This document shows, piece by piece, positions 1 through 12,467 of a DNA stretch of 64,000 nucleotides. The stretch comes from Gorsachius magnificus. Its lineage: Eukaryota; Chordata; Aves; Pelecaniformes; Ardeidae. Under the pieces are notes generated by a model, which saw nothing but the letters and a program-made list of their open reading frames with translations, was not told the DNA's origin and made no database searches. Where the stretch lies: positions 11,221,821-11,285,820 of the forward strand of contig CM067081.1 of NCBI GenBank assembly GCA_034008185.1, read 5' to 3'. Both the position numbers and the translations under genes were made by a program. The stretch's first letter is position 1. The number at the start of each line of letters is the position of its first letter.

Positions 1-1033
1 AACCTGGAGACACGCATGCAATTCCCGTGTGTTGTTTTAATAGCAAATTCTCTAAAGCCACGATCAGATTCAGCAAATCTGTATTGCATTACTCTTACCC
101 AGCTTGTTTTATTGAAAACACCTGGGTGAAGCTAACAGTTACCTGGCACCGCTTTGATATGCAGCATCTAAAAAATGTCCACTTATTTACATAGTATTTA
201 GGGATCAGAATAAAGGCTTTCAGCATAGTATCACTGCTGAGGAAATCTGTTTTTAAGGCATGACTCAAAGGTCACCAATAAATTTTTACTTTTAGAGATG
301 CCACCAGAAAAGTAAAAGGGGTCTGTGGCAAAGTATTTGAGATATTGCTCTGATTTAGGTTTTAAGCTGTTATTTTTATTTCACTTAAAACAGAGTAGTT
401 GCGTCAGAGATGGCTTTCATGTTCCACATTATCACAGACACTGTATGCCTGTTGCAGGATCATGGCAAGAAGCGGGATCGGTGAATTTGGGGTAAGATCA
501 GGAGAGATCTTTTAGTTCTGTGGCTATCGTAATACTACTTTTTGCTTGGCTTTGGAAAGTAGTGCGTACGGTTTGTAAGTGTAACAGTAATTTCTTTTTT
601 GATGAGGGTTCCAATTACAGTGATTTTATCTCACGATGTTTGATTGTGTAATCTTTAGAAAACCATTTAGACATGCTGAAGCATTAGCACCAGGTGTATG
701 GTACCATGGAATCTGTTATAAAACAGCTGTTAGTGGCGCATTTGCCAAGTACCTCTAAATAATTGAAAGACACAGTTAAGAAAATACTTGTTATTTATGC
801 AGTATCACCTTGCGCGAGCTGTGTGCAGTAGCACAGCAGGAGCTGTGTAACCATCTTGCTGAAACTCCAGTGAGAAGTCTAATGCTCTCATAGGTAGGAA
901 ACTTTGGTATTGTATGTAATTCACTGGATCTGGCGACAATATTTCTTGGGAGTTCGATCGTCAGTGAAATGGAGCCTGTGAAAGTGGTGGTTTGGTGTCA
1001 CTGAAGCATGTGGTCCTGCCAACAGAGGTGGCA

Positions 1034-1135
1034 ATCAATGATATCATAATAACATAATCAATGATATACTAATAAATGAATTATAATAATCAATAAAATA
1101 ATCAATGCTATGATAATAAATGGTATCATAATGAC
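1034..1135. repeat. AT-rich simple repeat (ATAATCAATGATAT-like units)
   Basis: Imperfect tandem reiteration of words such as AATCAATGATAT, CATAATAA and AATAAATG over about 100 bp, with almost no G or C. It is typical intronic low-complexity DNA. Confidence 0.7.
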
Positions 1136-2882
1136 AGTTAGAAGTGTGTTCGAGCTACCACGCTCCCATAACCCACGAGGTCCGGGAGGTGCCCATGTGC
1201 CGTTGTCCTGCTTTATGTACACAAACAACCCACTGGCTGCAAAGCTTGTTTAAAAAAAAAAAAACAAAATGTAATCCAAGATCTGAAAACGCTGCAGAAC
1301 ATGAATAGGAGAATATTTGATAATAACTTAATAAATGTTGTCCTTTGGCAAAGCTCTTACCCCTAAGATGGCCTGTGAATACTGTATTATCCCAGAATGA
1401 AAATGAGATTCAAGCTAAACCCAAAGAAAAAGTCTCTATTAACGCTAAAGAGCCTCTGCAGGTTTCCCTGTCTGGGCCAGCTTCTTTGTATCTTCCTCCC
1501 TCAGTGAGTCCATGTCTGTTTGTATTTCATCAGATGATACAAATTTTAGTCCTTACAACTTTTTCCCTCTCATTTCTCTTCTATCATTTATTATTTAACC
1601 CTCTAAAGCATTTTATGCCTTGCAAGGTGTCATAAAAAATGAAGTTGATTGGTATAAATATTGTATTATGAAGTTTCTACATTTGTGGCCTGGTTTTTGA
1701 TGCCATAGATCACTAAGATACTAAATATTAGTTTAGGTTTAGTGTCTGTTTGGTGTAAAATGATGTACCTGTGTATGCTTAAATTCAACTATATGCCCAA
1801 TTCCCACAAGGTTGAAGCTCTCAGTGTATAACTATGTTGGTGCCTATGTATTAGTGTGTATTGTGAGCTGGACAGATGTTTGCAGATAATTATTTCCCGT
1901 GGCATCAGAAATTCTCCAGAGTGCTGAGATTTTTAATTTAAAAGAAAAAAAAATAATCATATAGTTGAAAAAGTAGTTTTACAGAAACCCTTCACTTGGA
2001 CTCATAGCTTTCAGCAGCAAGTGTTGTGCATAACGCTTGGCTTATATTTTTCATTTCAAGTAGTATAAAGAATAGTAGAAAACCAGCGTGAAATAACCTC
2101 CATTTGAGTAAAGTTTGTCCAATTTCTTCTGGATGTCAGTTTTTACCAAGTTTGATCCCCAAACTGATAGATTTATAATGTTTTATTTATGGTGTTTTAC
2201 TGAGGTATGGAGACCTGATGCAGAATCATGATTTCTGCCTTTCCATCTTGAATATGGAAATATTTCTTCCCTCTACTTTTACACCAAGGGTGAGGTGACC
2301 AGCATCGGTAAGAGAGAAGGTCCCCCTGATTGACGTTAAACATGGTTGAGGCAGACTGTGCTATAGGGGGACTCTGTTATCTAAAGTGCCAGGTAGACAG
2401 AACTATGTATTTATAACTGAAAGCATAAAATGGATTATACTGGAAGAGTGGCATGTAGGAGAGGGAGTAGAAAGTAGAGATTACTTTCTTGGAAATGTAC
2501 TTGGAATGAATCTTTCATCAGGGCCCTGGAATGAAAATCCAAAGATTTAAAAGGCAGTGTGGATTGAGGCCAGTAACATCAGTTTATCAGTTTTAGTGTG
2601 CTTAAATTAATCTTAATGCAGACGGAGAATTTCCAATAAATTAATCTTAAAAAAAGAAGAAAAAACACATCACTATGGCTCACTTTATGTAAGATAAATA
2701 ATAGGAAGGGAAGCATTTCTCCTGATGAGATGGCAAGTACAGAATAATCTTGAAGATACCTTTATGCATAGTGCTTTGGTTAAGCAGCCTAAATATTTAT
2801 GGAAATCACAGGGAGCGGGACTTCTGTGCTACTTTATTTCCCAACGAACGACATTTGAGTCACCAAAAGAAGAACATTAAAT

Positions 2883-2902
2883 GGGGTGGGGTGGTGGGGT
2901 GG
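2883..2902 (+). repeat. G-run cluster (GGGGT repeats)
   Basis: Three GGGG runs and further GG pairs separated by T or TGGT. It could form a G-quadruplex on the + strand using one two-G run. It lies in otherwise AT-rich intron. Confidence 0.6.
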
Positions 2903-5900
2903 TGATTTAAAAAATTAATTTGAGTCATTAGATGACCCCAGGATCCATTCATGCCATTCATGGGGTGGGTCTGAGTGACCATAATGGGGTGATTTACCAG
3001 AGAAGATTCTTTCTCAGAGGAAAATATCTTAAATAGAAGTCAAAACCCCAGAGTGGTCCTATGATCCTTTGTGAAACCCCTTCCCACAAGAAGTTTTGTA
3101 GGTCTTTGAAAGCTGTATTTTTCTTCAAGAGAATTCCCCACTGTGCAGCATACGCACAAGGATCTGGGAGATGGAAATAGAGATGAGTTTGAATGTCTTA
3201 GTTCTTCCCTGTCTTCTCCAGCATTGATGAATGGGAGAAGCGGTTGAAAATTAAAAATTTTTAAAAGTACGTTTCTGATGGTTTTCTCCAAAACCTCTTT
3301 TTGTTGTCATCAGAAAGGCCTGGTTTTAACCAGGCTGTTTTTACTCATGTTGAGCAGTCCCATGTCTTCACAATGGTGATGTTGAAAGTGTTGCTCTTGG
3401 TATTTGCAATACCTGCAGTTGAAATGAAGGGGTAGTTCATGGCTCAGAGGTACTGCAATCAGGTTGTTTTCAAACCCAGTCAGAAATTGCCAAATGGGGA
3501 CACCCAGCCTGGGCTTGGAGGTTTTTGTAAGGGTAACATATCTCAGGGAGGTCAGGGAAGGCTTCTCCTCTCCCATATCGCGAGCTTCCTTTCTGCATTC
3601 TTGGTGGGAGACCATAAGCTTCAAGAAACATTGCTGAAAGCATTCATCTCCTATTTTCTCTCCCAGCCTGGAGATGGTTTCATCTAGAAAGCTGTTTGCT
3701 TTTGTACAGGTTCTCTTTATATTATGAATATTTCAGGAGAATCTGTGCAAAAGAAAAGGGCTTTTTAGCTGAAAAACGTTCCTTGCTCTTCTGAACCACC
3801 CTATTGTCTGAACTGTAATTGTTCAGCATCGCTGTTGCTTAGGGAGCAGACTGCATGCTCAGCATCGTCAGAGCTATGGGTCCTTTCTGTTCCCCAATAG
3901 CTCAAGTATATCAACTTTTCTGAGGCAGTTATTTTTGATTGCAGCAGAGACCAAGATTTCAAAGCCACTTTGACCACAAGATCTCTAGGATGGCAGAGCA
4001 CATGATTTTGTGGTCGTCTTATTTTTGCTAAAATATCCATCTGATAGAATGTGTGTGTTCGTGTATCTGTGTCTCTAGGGTCTGTCTATTAAAGGAAGAA
4101 GTGTGGCAGAGCCAAAAAGAGGGACTGAATATCTGGCATGGTTTCTCTTGAGATTTCCTGTTCTCCTATTAACCTTTCCACCACAACCACTTTTGTATTT
4201 CTGGTCTTAATTATAATTTTGAGTGGAGCTATGGAAGGAGCGTATCTATCCCCTAGTCGATTCCTCCATCTGATTTGGCATCCAGAAATACGTTTCTGAG
4301 GAATTAATTATAATTGCTTTTGATGGAAAGCCAACTTTTTTCATGTGTTAACTGTTAATTCTTAGCTCATTTAACATGTGATTAAGTAATGATGATAAGC
4401 TTGAACGCAGGCTTTCTGTATGTTTGTGATTTGTGTGGTTGTGTTTTGTACTTCAGATTTGGTGTGGCAAGGTGGCTCTGGCATGCTAGTGGTCAGCATG
4501 GAGACGCATGCTTTGGAGGGGCAAGAAAACAAGACAGTACCTAGAGAGGCTTTTGGAGCTAGAGGAGCTAAGGGGTTGATTAATGAAAGGTTAAAACTAC
4601 TATTTTTTTGGACTGTGTGTCTATTTTTTTAATTTGCTCTATAGCATGCCTCTCCCCAGCTGTATTAAGGTTAGAGAAATTAAGTGCATTTCTGTGGTTT
4701 CTTCTTTTTTCTCTTCAGTAAAGTACCACTTCTCGACAGCTGCATGTGGCTGAGGTGGGGACATGAGCACCTCGTTTCTCCTGGGGTTCTCTGTCCTAGG
4801 GACACCCAGCTCCTGGATTGGAGAACAGTGCCTCTGCTTTGGAGACGCATCATGAGAGGCTCCTGGAGCTGTGGAATTTTGGTTTTTTTCTGCTTTTTTC
4901 TATGTATCTTTTTGCTGTGCCTGTTATTTCAGTTCCCAAGAGTAACTCCTCATGCCAGCAACCACGTTTTTAATCCTTGTCCTTCTTATGAAAGCCAAAG
5001 ATGTCATACAGGTACTTCAAGACAGGTTAAAACATCTTTTAGACACTTTATAACTATTCTGCTGGAATTATTTGCGACTGTCAGGAAAAAGCCTTTACTG
5101 GTGATTTTATTCTGAAAACTGACTTTGTAAAAAGAGACTTGTAGCTGTCCAAGCACATTTCTTTCTCAAATTCACTGAGCTTACAAGTGGGGAAGTGCTT
5201 TTCTTCCTGCCAGCTTTACAACCCATCCCAGTGCCAATCAATATGAGGATTGTTTTCAGTTGAGACAGACAGTTTGACAAAGTCACCGTGGCTGTGAGTA
5301 GAGAAGACAAAGGCTTGTCTTTAAATCAGTGAGTGGAGTTACATATAGGCTATACCTCCGAGAAAGTAGGATTCCCCCCCTCCAGCCTCATCAAAAATGG
5401 GCAAAAAGTTGGTAGAAGATGCCCCGTTAATGTCAAACACTCATTTGTGCTATTAATTTAGGTGATGGGATTTTTACAGACACCTTGCAGTGCAACATGA
5501 AATGTGTGAGTCCCAGAACTGCTGTGTGGGTAAGTGCTTTGTGAAGTATAAATTGCAGGTTATTAGGAGGAGATGCTGCTGGGAGGCAGGTAGTGAAGGC
5601 AAAATGCTGCACACCTCTGGAGCGACTCTGACAGGCAATCGTTTGCAAAAAGCTCCAGCGCAACTGTACAGCTACAATTCAGCCAGCGCTTGGAGAGGGG
5701 CAGGCAGCAAGGGTTGAGGAATCGTCAGGTTGAGTCCATCTTTTGGGTCCAACTTGATTTCTCTTCAGCTACGTGTAAAGCTATCCCATTTATCTCCCAG
5801 ACACTAAGCAGCCAAAGGAAAAGCCACTACATAAAGAAGTGCCTCAAATGAGTAGTGAAATGAAAGTTTTTTAGAATTAAAACTTCCAGAGAAGCCATGA

Positions 5901-7129
5901 AGTCAAGGGCACTTTTGGTTTGCATTCCATGATCAGCCCTGTCAAAAAGGAGTAAAAATAATGGATTTTAAATAAAATAAGTTTTAATTCTCTAAACTTC
6001 ATCCTCTCACAGGGAAAAGCTCTCTACAGTTGCCTTGGATCACCTCAGCTTTAGCCCTCACCTGAGAGCTCCTGAACCCAAACTAGGGGTAGAGATACAG
6101 AGGAGAGGGGTTTTGCCTCATGTTGCTGTGGTTTTGTGCCTAGTTTTTACTTAAATAGGATTAACTGATTGTCTTTATCAACTTTCAACCTTTCCTGTCA
6201 AGAAGTGTGCTCTCTGTGGAAGAGGCATGGCCTGGGATGGGCTGGTGTGTTGTGGAGTGCTACCAGCCAGAATGGGTGGTGAGATTGCTAGGAGTTTGGA
6301 GTGGGCTTTTGGTCAAGCTGAAAAGGTGAGTTAAGAGCTGGTAATGTTCGATAATGTATGAAAATAGCCATATTCCGTGAGACCAAAGTCAGAGACGTTT
6401 TACCATGGCCAGTAGCACATACACAGGGAGGAGTCCACGTGTAGAGAAGAGGTCTTCTTGAGTCTGTGCTAGCTATAAATGGTGGGGCAATCACCACATT
6501 GCAGGAGGAAGGGTTATGATTTTGGGTGTATTTTTGTTTTTACAATATGGTTTGAGAGCTGGTTAGGAAACCGTAAAAAATTACTGGAACCTGAATGTGG
6601 CTTATTGCCAAATCCCATCAAATGGAGGTGGATTGATTTTCATGATCGGCAACCTGAACTAACTCAGTGTTTGCATAATTTTGCAGGTTATCTTCAAGGA
6701 GGTGAGAAAGGGAATTGAAAACATCCTTTTTTCCCCCCAAGTTTAAGCATTTGTTGTTCTGTATCTGTGTGCAGCAGGTTAGCAGAGGAAGGGCTGTGCA
6801 GGGCAGCACTTGCTGCCTTCTGCCCGTGATGTTCCACCCTCGAAGTCGGGCCCTGGGGAGTGATTATCGAGTCTCCTGGCAATTGCCGTATCTCCTGTGC
6901 ACACTCTGTTAGGCATCCTCATTTGCACGTGTGCTGCTGGTTTATTTATGGCGGTATAATTGCTTGCTGTGTTTGTACTGTTTTTCAAAGCCCACGTAAA
7001 TGATCCCACTCCACTCAATCTGCTACGGTAAATACCTATTGCAGTGTATTGTCTCTCACCTTGAATGTCCTTTATCACTGAAGCAATTTGATTCCTCACT
7101 CTGCTTTTCTTCATAATCTATTCCCTCTT

Positions 7130-8070
7130 TAACCCCTTCAGCCCAGCAAGCCTTCCCCCTTTGGGAAGCCTCTCCTTTTTGTGCTTATCTGTGATTTATC
7201 CAGTGCCAAATAAGCCCCTGTCTCCACCAAGGAGAAAAACCTTCCTATCACCTCCCTGCCATTTCTGCCTTTTTTTTTTTTTTTCAGTTTTGCTCCTTAA
7301 GAAAAAAAAAAAATCAAGTTGTCATGATAGTTGTATTTATCTCTGTCTGTGGTCCCCATTCCTCTCTACCCCATGCAAGAGAGACATTATGAATAAAACC
7401 CACTTGTAAAACCTTATTTTAAGAGTTACACTGCTGAGAGTGCTGCTGGTTCCTTTCTATTCTTATTTTTAGCCATGCCCCATCCTGCCTCACCTGTCTG
7501 ACCAGCCTTTGGTCCCACGGCTCTTTTCTGCCATCTAACCTGGGAAATCTCTGTCTTTTCCCACCTCATCCCCCAGCAAGTCTCTCTCTTCAGTCTGATT
7601 CCTGCTCCAGTGACATCCTCTTCATCACTCTTATCCTGGATTAAGGAGTTTCATTTTTAATCACACCTCCAGGACATCCTTCAAGACCCTCAGACAGGTT
7701 CTCTGATGGATTTTCTTAATTTCTTCTGTCTCCTTGTCCCTAGTCAGGTACTGGTCAGGTCACCAGTAACTATTCTCTTCATCACATCATCTCAAATAAC
7801 ATCTTGCCAATCTACCCAATGTGTTCAGCTCTTCCCATTTGAATTTTGGAGTATTGTGTTCTCCTGGTTTACAGCTTTTTTCCCCAGCTCCCTTAATCAT
7901 TCCCTACTGCCTAACCCCCTTCATGATACTTGTTGGCATTTTAAATTTTCTCATTTTCTCAAAGTCTTTAAAAAAGTTTTTCTTACTTTTATGTGCTCTC
8001 CCTCTGGATCTCTTAACTCCAGCTGTCCCTTCAAAAATAGTGACTGCAAAGATCCTTTCAGAGTGCATGT
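7130..8070 (+). other. Pyrimidine-rich intron block
   Basis: The + strand is strongly enriched for C and T over roughly 0.9 kb, including a 15-base T run at 7270-7284. Reading frames here are rich in Ser, Phe, Leu and Pro because of the composition, and none resembles a known protein. It may be an old, decayed insertion, but I recognise no family. Confidence 0.5.
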
Positions 8071-9599
8071 GGTCCAATGCTTGGTGCATCACTGCCTGCC
8101 CCCTGGTATTTGCTTTTTTATCATAAGACGTGGGCAAGGTACATAGTTTTGTTTTGTTTTTTTTTTCCTAAGTGGTCCAGCAATTTGATAAGGAAAAGCT
8201 GTGTGTGATTTAGCAGACACATCAGGCTGTAGGTATAAAATTTTCCAGAAGGCGCTAGTGTGATCTTTTTTGCCAGAGGTGCAATGCACATGAAAGGAAA
8301 GGGGGAAGCAGAGGGCAAAGATCAGTCTAATTTGCCACTAGGCAGTTGAGCTAGAGTGTGCTGTAGTGATGGTTCTGTCTGAAACATCAGTTTAATAACA
8401 CAATAAAAGGCATTTTTGTTCTAGTATCTGTTGGTGATGAGAAGATAATTTCTTTCAAGTTAATAAATTTTAATTAAAACTGCATACAGTGGTGTAAAAC
8501 CAGCATTTTATTTGTAATCGTTGTCAGCTCTGAGTCAAGGAGAGAAAATTACCCGGCTAAGATGGGATGGAATTTTTCTTTTGAGTCTCCAAATTCATTA
8601 CAGAAAAATTGAACTGAGACCTTTGGCAGAGGCTGATATGATGCAATAAGGAATTGCTGTAAAATTAAGAAAAGTCCAACTTTCATTCAGCATCCTCCAG
8701 ATAGGAGATGCTTTTTATTGGCTGTTTCCTTTGGGAATGTGCTCATTACAGTAACCATCAAAATAGGAGTCCTTCATCTGGAGGCACTGCTTATGTTTGC
8801 TATCTGGCTGTTTGGGGAATGAGATCTTTAATTAGTTCAGGATATAAAATATTATAGATATTTTCCCTCTGATTCTTCCTTTGTTGCTGGGGTCAGTAAG
8901 GGCAGCTTTGTTGTAATTGTGGTTGTAATGCTGTTGTCCTTGTCTGGTCATGGCATGCTTTTCCCCCCTATAAACTGTCAGAACATGTTTTTGCATTCTG
9001 TAAATAGCATAAGAAATTGTATCCTGAAGTTGATAATAAATGTATCAAGTGTGAACAGTGATCTGGCTGACACATGCATGATATCAGGACCGGTGGAGTT
9101 TTATAGCTGCCCTTACAGAAGACTTTTAAAATCAGAGGGTAAGATCGGGATTTTTTTCAGAGGGCATGAGAGATTTAGCATTGATGTGAATGGCGTCATG
9201 ATTTCATGCAACATTTGCTTAGAGGTTATTGCCATAGTCTTAATGGAAATTCTGGCAAATAGACTTCTCGGGACTGGTACGTGGTATTCCTCTGTCAGTG
9301 TAGTAAGTGCAGATGGCAGCAAGTCAAAGTCATTGCTTCTTGCAGCCAGCCAGAGCTTAAACTAAAGGGATGGAAGATAAAAGAATAATATACCGTACCT
9401 TTTTTAACCTAGGTGCTGTATAAATCTAGTTCAGATTTTAAAACAGAAGATGTGAAAGGATGCCATTGCTCTTTGAGAAATTCTGGAAAGCCTTTTCCAA
9501 AATTACTGACACACAGAGGCCTCAGAGGACCAGCTGAGGAGGATGGAGTAGAAGGGTACAGCTCTTCCCCCTGGCTGAGGAGTAGTGACCGACAGTGGT
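8071..9599 (+). other. FAT3 intron: no gene seen
   Basis: Ordinary intron sequence. The longest open frame (8919-9365, 148 codons) has no recognisable domain and no flanking splice sites that fit a FAT3 exon. Confidence 0.55.
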
Positions 9600-10300
9600 T
9601 TAGGATGCAAATTCTCTTTTTTGCTCTTTTGTGTGTGCCCTGTGATGGACAAACCTCATTCTTCCTGCTCTTGACTTGCTCTCCTGAGCTCCTACTTTGA
9701 TCCCTTGTAACCTTTTTCAGTCGTTGCCATTCTTGCTGCCTCACTTAACCCTGTTTTCTCTCTTGGCATCACTTCAACTTTCAGATTTGCCTTTCTGTCC
9801 CTGGACTGGGAAAAACCCACAATTCTCCAAGCATATCTGCCGCTGCCAGGCTCCCCTTCTCCTTTTCTCTCCTACCCAAGCTCCTTATTCCTGCTCTGTA
9901 TTCTGGCTGCCTTCATCTTTCTCCTGCCAACTCTCTCTTTTCTCAACGAGTTTCTGCCCTCTCTACTCCACTGAGATTGCAGTTGACTAAACCCACAAAT
10001 TATCACCTCCTGGCCAAATCCCAAAGCGTCATGCCTGTCCTTGGCCTTGACTTGTTTTCGTATTCAGTGCAGTTGACCCCTCTATCCCCTTCAATTCACT
10101 CTTTTCTCTGTAGCTCTTGGCAGCTATGATTGCTTCGAAGAATGGCTGGTGCCTCTTATCGCTGAAGAGTGTTGTTCAGCGACTGCCTTGGCAGTTGCAT
10201 CTTCTCCGTATCCCCCCCATCTTAGTATTTAGCAAGACTGCAACCTCAGTTACTTTTCTTTTCTCTTTCTGATCCTGATCACTTAGAAATTTCATGTGTT
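9600..10300 (+). other. Second pyrimidine-rich intron block
   Basis: Another stretch of about 0.7 kb with a marked excess of C and T on the + strand, made of CTTCT, TCTCC and CCTTT words. It resembles the block at 7.1-8.1 kb in composition; I see no clear alignment between the two. Confidence 0.5.
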
Positions 10301-11220
10301 TTCTTGCATCAGCTTCTCCTTCCGTGCTGACTGCTCAGAAATAATACTCTTTAATATAGAAACTTCCATTCTGGGTGGAATGGAAATTGGTATCTATTCC
10401 CAGACACCCCCTGCTAGTTCATTTGCAAGCTGCTGCAATCAGCTTGTGTATTATCCCTTCCTGAAATTCCTATTTTCTTCTCCATCATGGGAGGGGAGGG
10501 CGGGGGGGAAGCAAACCCAACTTTTTTTCTTTGACTGAGCATAGATAGGTCATTAAGGGTTACTGTAGGATTTTCCTTCTGCCTTCCTGTATCTCCACCC
10601 TTAGTGCCAGATTGACCTAGTGATGTCTGGAGTTGATGCAGAATATCTTTTGTCCTTTTGCTCAGTTTCTGATTACCTCTTTCATACAAAATGCTGCTTA
10701 AAAGTCAGTAACAGAGCAAGGAGGCAAAATTATATTCTGGAGGGTTCATTCAGGTTAAACACAGCCTCTGCTTTACGGTCTTATAGTAGAGCAAAAAAAA
10801 AAAAGGACAACTTCAAAGCAAGATAGGCAAGAAGTTTCTGTAAGAGTAATGGGAAGAGGGAGGGCAAGAATAAACAAAGCGCTAATGAGATTGTGTATTG
10901 AAATGAGGCACTTGGAGAAATGCCATTACACGCGTGTACAGTAGACTCGTTTGTAGGGTTAAACCATGTACATGAAATGCTGCTGGTGTACAAAACAGTG
11001 TAAAAGATGGCAGAACCGAGTCCTTGGACTGTGTCCCTGCTCTGTTTTCAGAAGCCCGTGGGGTTCAGCATGAGAGACCGTCCAAAGTTCTTCTTCAGTA
11101 CTTGATTCTGTTAAGGGCTCACCTCCGTGGTGTTACTTACAGATTTCCAGAAATGTTCAGAATCTAATCATTTTATTGCTGCGGTAACAACGCATATTGT
11201 AGAGACTGTTGCGTAATAAT

Positions 11221-11324
11221 GACAGTAAAAAGTAATTCCAGCAATGTATTCAGTTTATGAATGGCTCTAACATAGTAGCTTAATATTGCTGCTCTGCTGG
11301 AAACCATGTAAATGCCTGATTATC
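11221..11324. repeat. Unnamed interspersed repeat, copy A
   Basis: About 100 bp aligns with 12368-12467 in the same orientation at roughly 70% by eye, with small gaps. Shared words include TAATATT, CTGCTC, GCTGG and CCTGATT, in the same order. I do not recognise the family. It could be an old interspersed element or a local duplication. Confidence 0.6.
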
Positions 11325-12367
11325 TATACCTATTAAAAAAACCCCAATTATTTATAGCAGAAATAAAAATAAAGCATCTGTTTGTCACTGGGGAAAACGC
11401 ACCCTGCATTTTGCTGTTATAGGCCATGCATGTATTGAGATTTCTGCAGTCTCCAGTCCTTTAATCATCTGAGTTAATAGCCTGTGCCATTAGACTGTGT
11501 GAGCTCGAGGGAGGCTTCCCCTCCATGGTGCAGTGTGGTGCGGTGAGGCGTGTTCACCCACTTTGTAAAATTTGATCCATTTTTGCCCGTTGAGCAGCTG
11601 AGCATGTGTTGCAGCAAATTTGCACAGTCAATCGGTTCAACTGAAGATGTACTGGTTAATAGCATGGGAATTTAGTGCCAAAGTTAGTAATGCGTGTGTG
11701 TGCGTGTTTGTTTTGCCTTTTTTAGGCTTGTTTTGTCTGGCTGTTGTAAGAATTAGCAGATGTTTCATTTGATTCATGATGCTGGATGTCACCTCCCGGA
11801 ACTGGTGTTTTAATTAGGTGGCACCAGATGCTTGTTTGGTAGCGAGCGAGTTGAGGCGCGCTCATGCCAGGAATGCCGATGTCGTTTCAGTGCCATTGCC
11901 GCTTCCCCTCTCATTTTTTCCTTGGGGAGATGCTTTCTGCAGTGAACATCCATGGTCTGTCCTCATTCTCAACCTCTGCTTTATGTTTTGGTTGTAAATT
12001 CAAGTCCCTTGCAAGGACCATTCCATCAGACCTTGCTTTGCCTGTCCCAATGTGTCGCTTAAAAATTATTGACGGGCCAAGGTAATGCTATTGGGTCTTC
12101 CCAGGATCTTCTCTGGTAGCGTGCAGGGTCAGAAACCCTGACAGCATAGTTCCTCTTGGATTTGCAAACTGGGATTAAGGCAAAGTCTGTGCTGCCATTT
12201 GATGGCATGGTCACAGTGCTACTTAAAAGGTCCTTTCCACTAACTTACTCCTGTGCCAACAGCTATCCAAACCTAAGCCTCGGAGAGTCAACTTGAGCAT
12301 GCAGGCGATGGATGACATGGTATTGAGGTGGGATTCATTGCGGACCTCAGACATCCAGATGCAGGGA

Positions 12368-12467
12368 GACAGCGGGAGTAACTCCAGGATAATGTTCGGC
12401 TTATAAATGGCTGTAATATAAATTTAATATTCTGCTCAGCTGGGAGCCACATAGATACCTGATTGTC
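12368..12467. repeat. Unnamed interspersed repeat, copy B
   Basis: Partner of the copy at 11221-11324, about 1.15 kb downstream in direct orientation. Similarity starts near GACAG, runs through GTAACTCCAG, TTATAAATGGCTGTAA and TAATATTCTGCTC, and fades after CCTGATTGTC. Confidence 0.6.

Larger units (their letters stand above)
1..7129 (+). other. FAT3 intron, first part: no gene seen
   Basis: AT-rich unique-looking sequence with short chance reading frames only, none with a recognisable domain. It contains an AT-rich simple repeat (1034-1135), a 13-base A run (1252-1264) and a G-run cluster (2883-2902), listed separately. The intron assignment rests on the exon at 31.4 kb being internal to a gene with very large introns; it is inferred, since the upstream exon is not in view. 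Confidence 0.6.
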
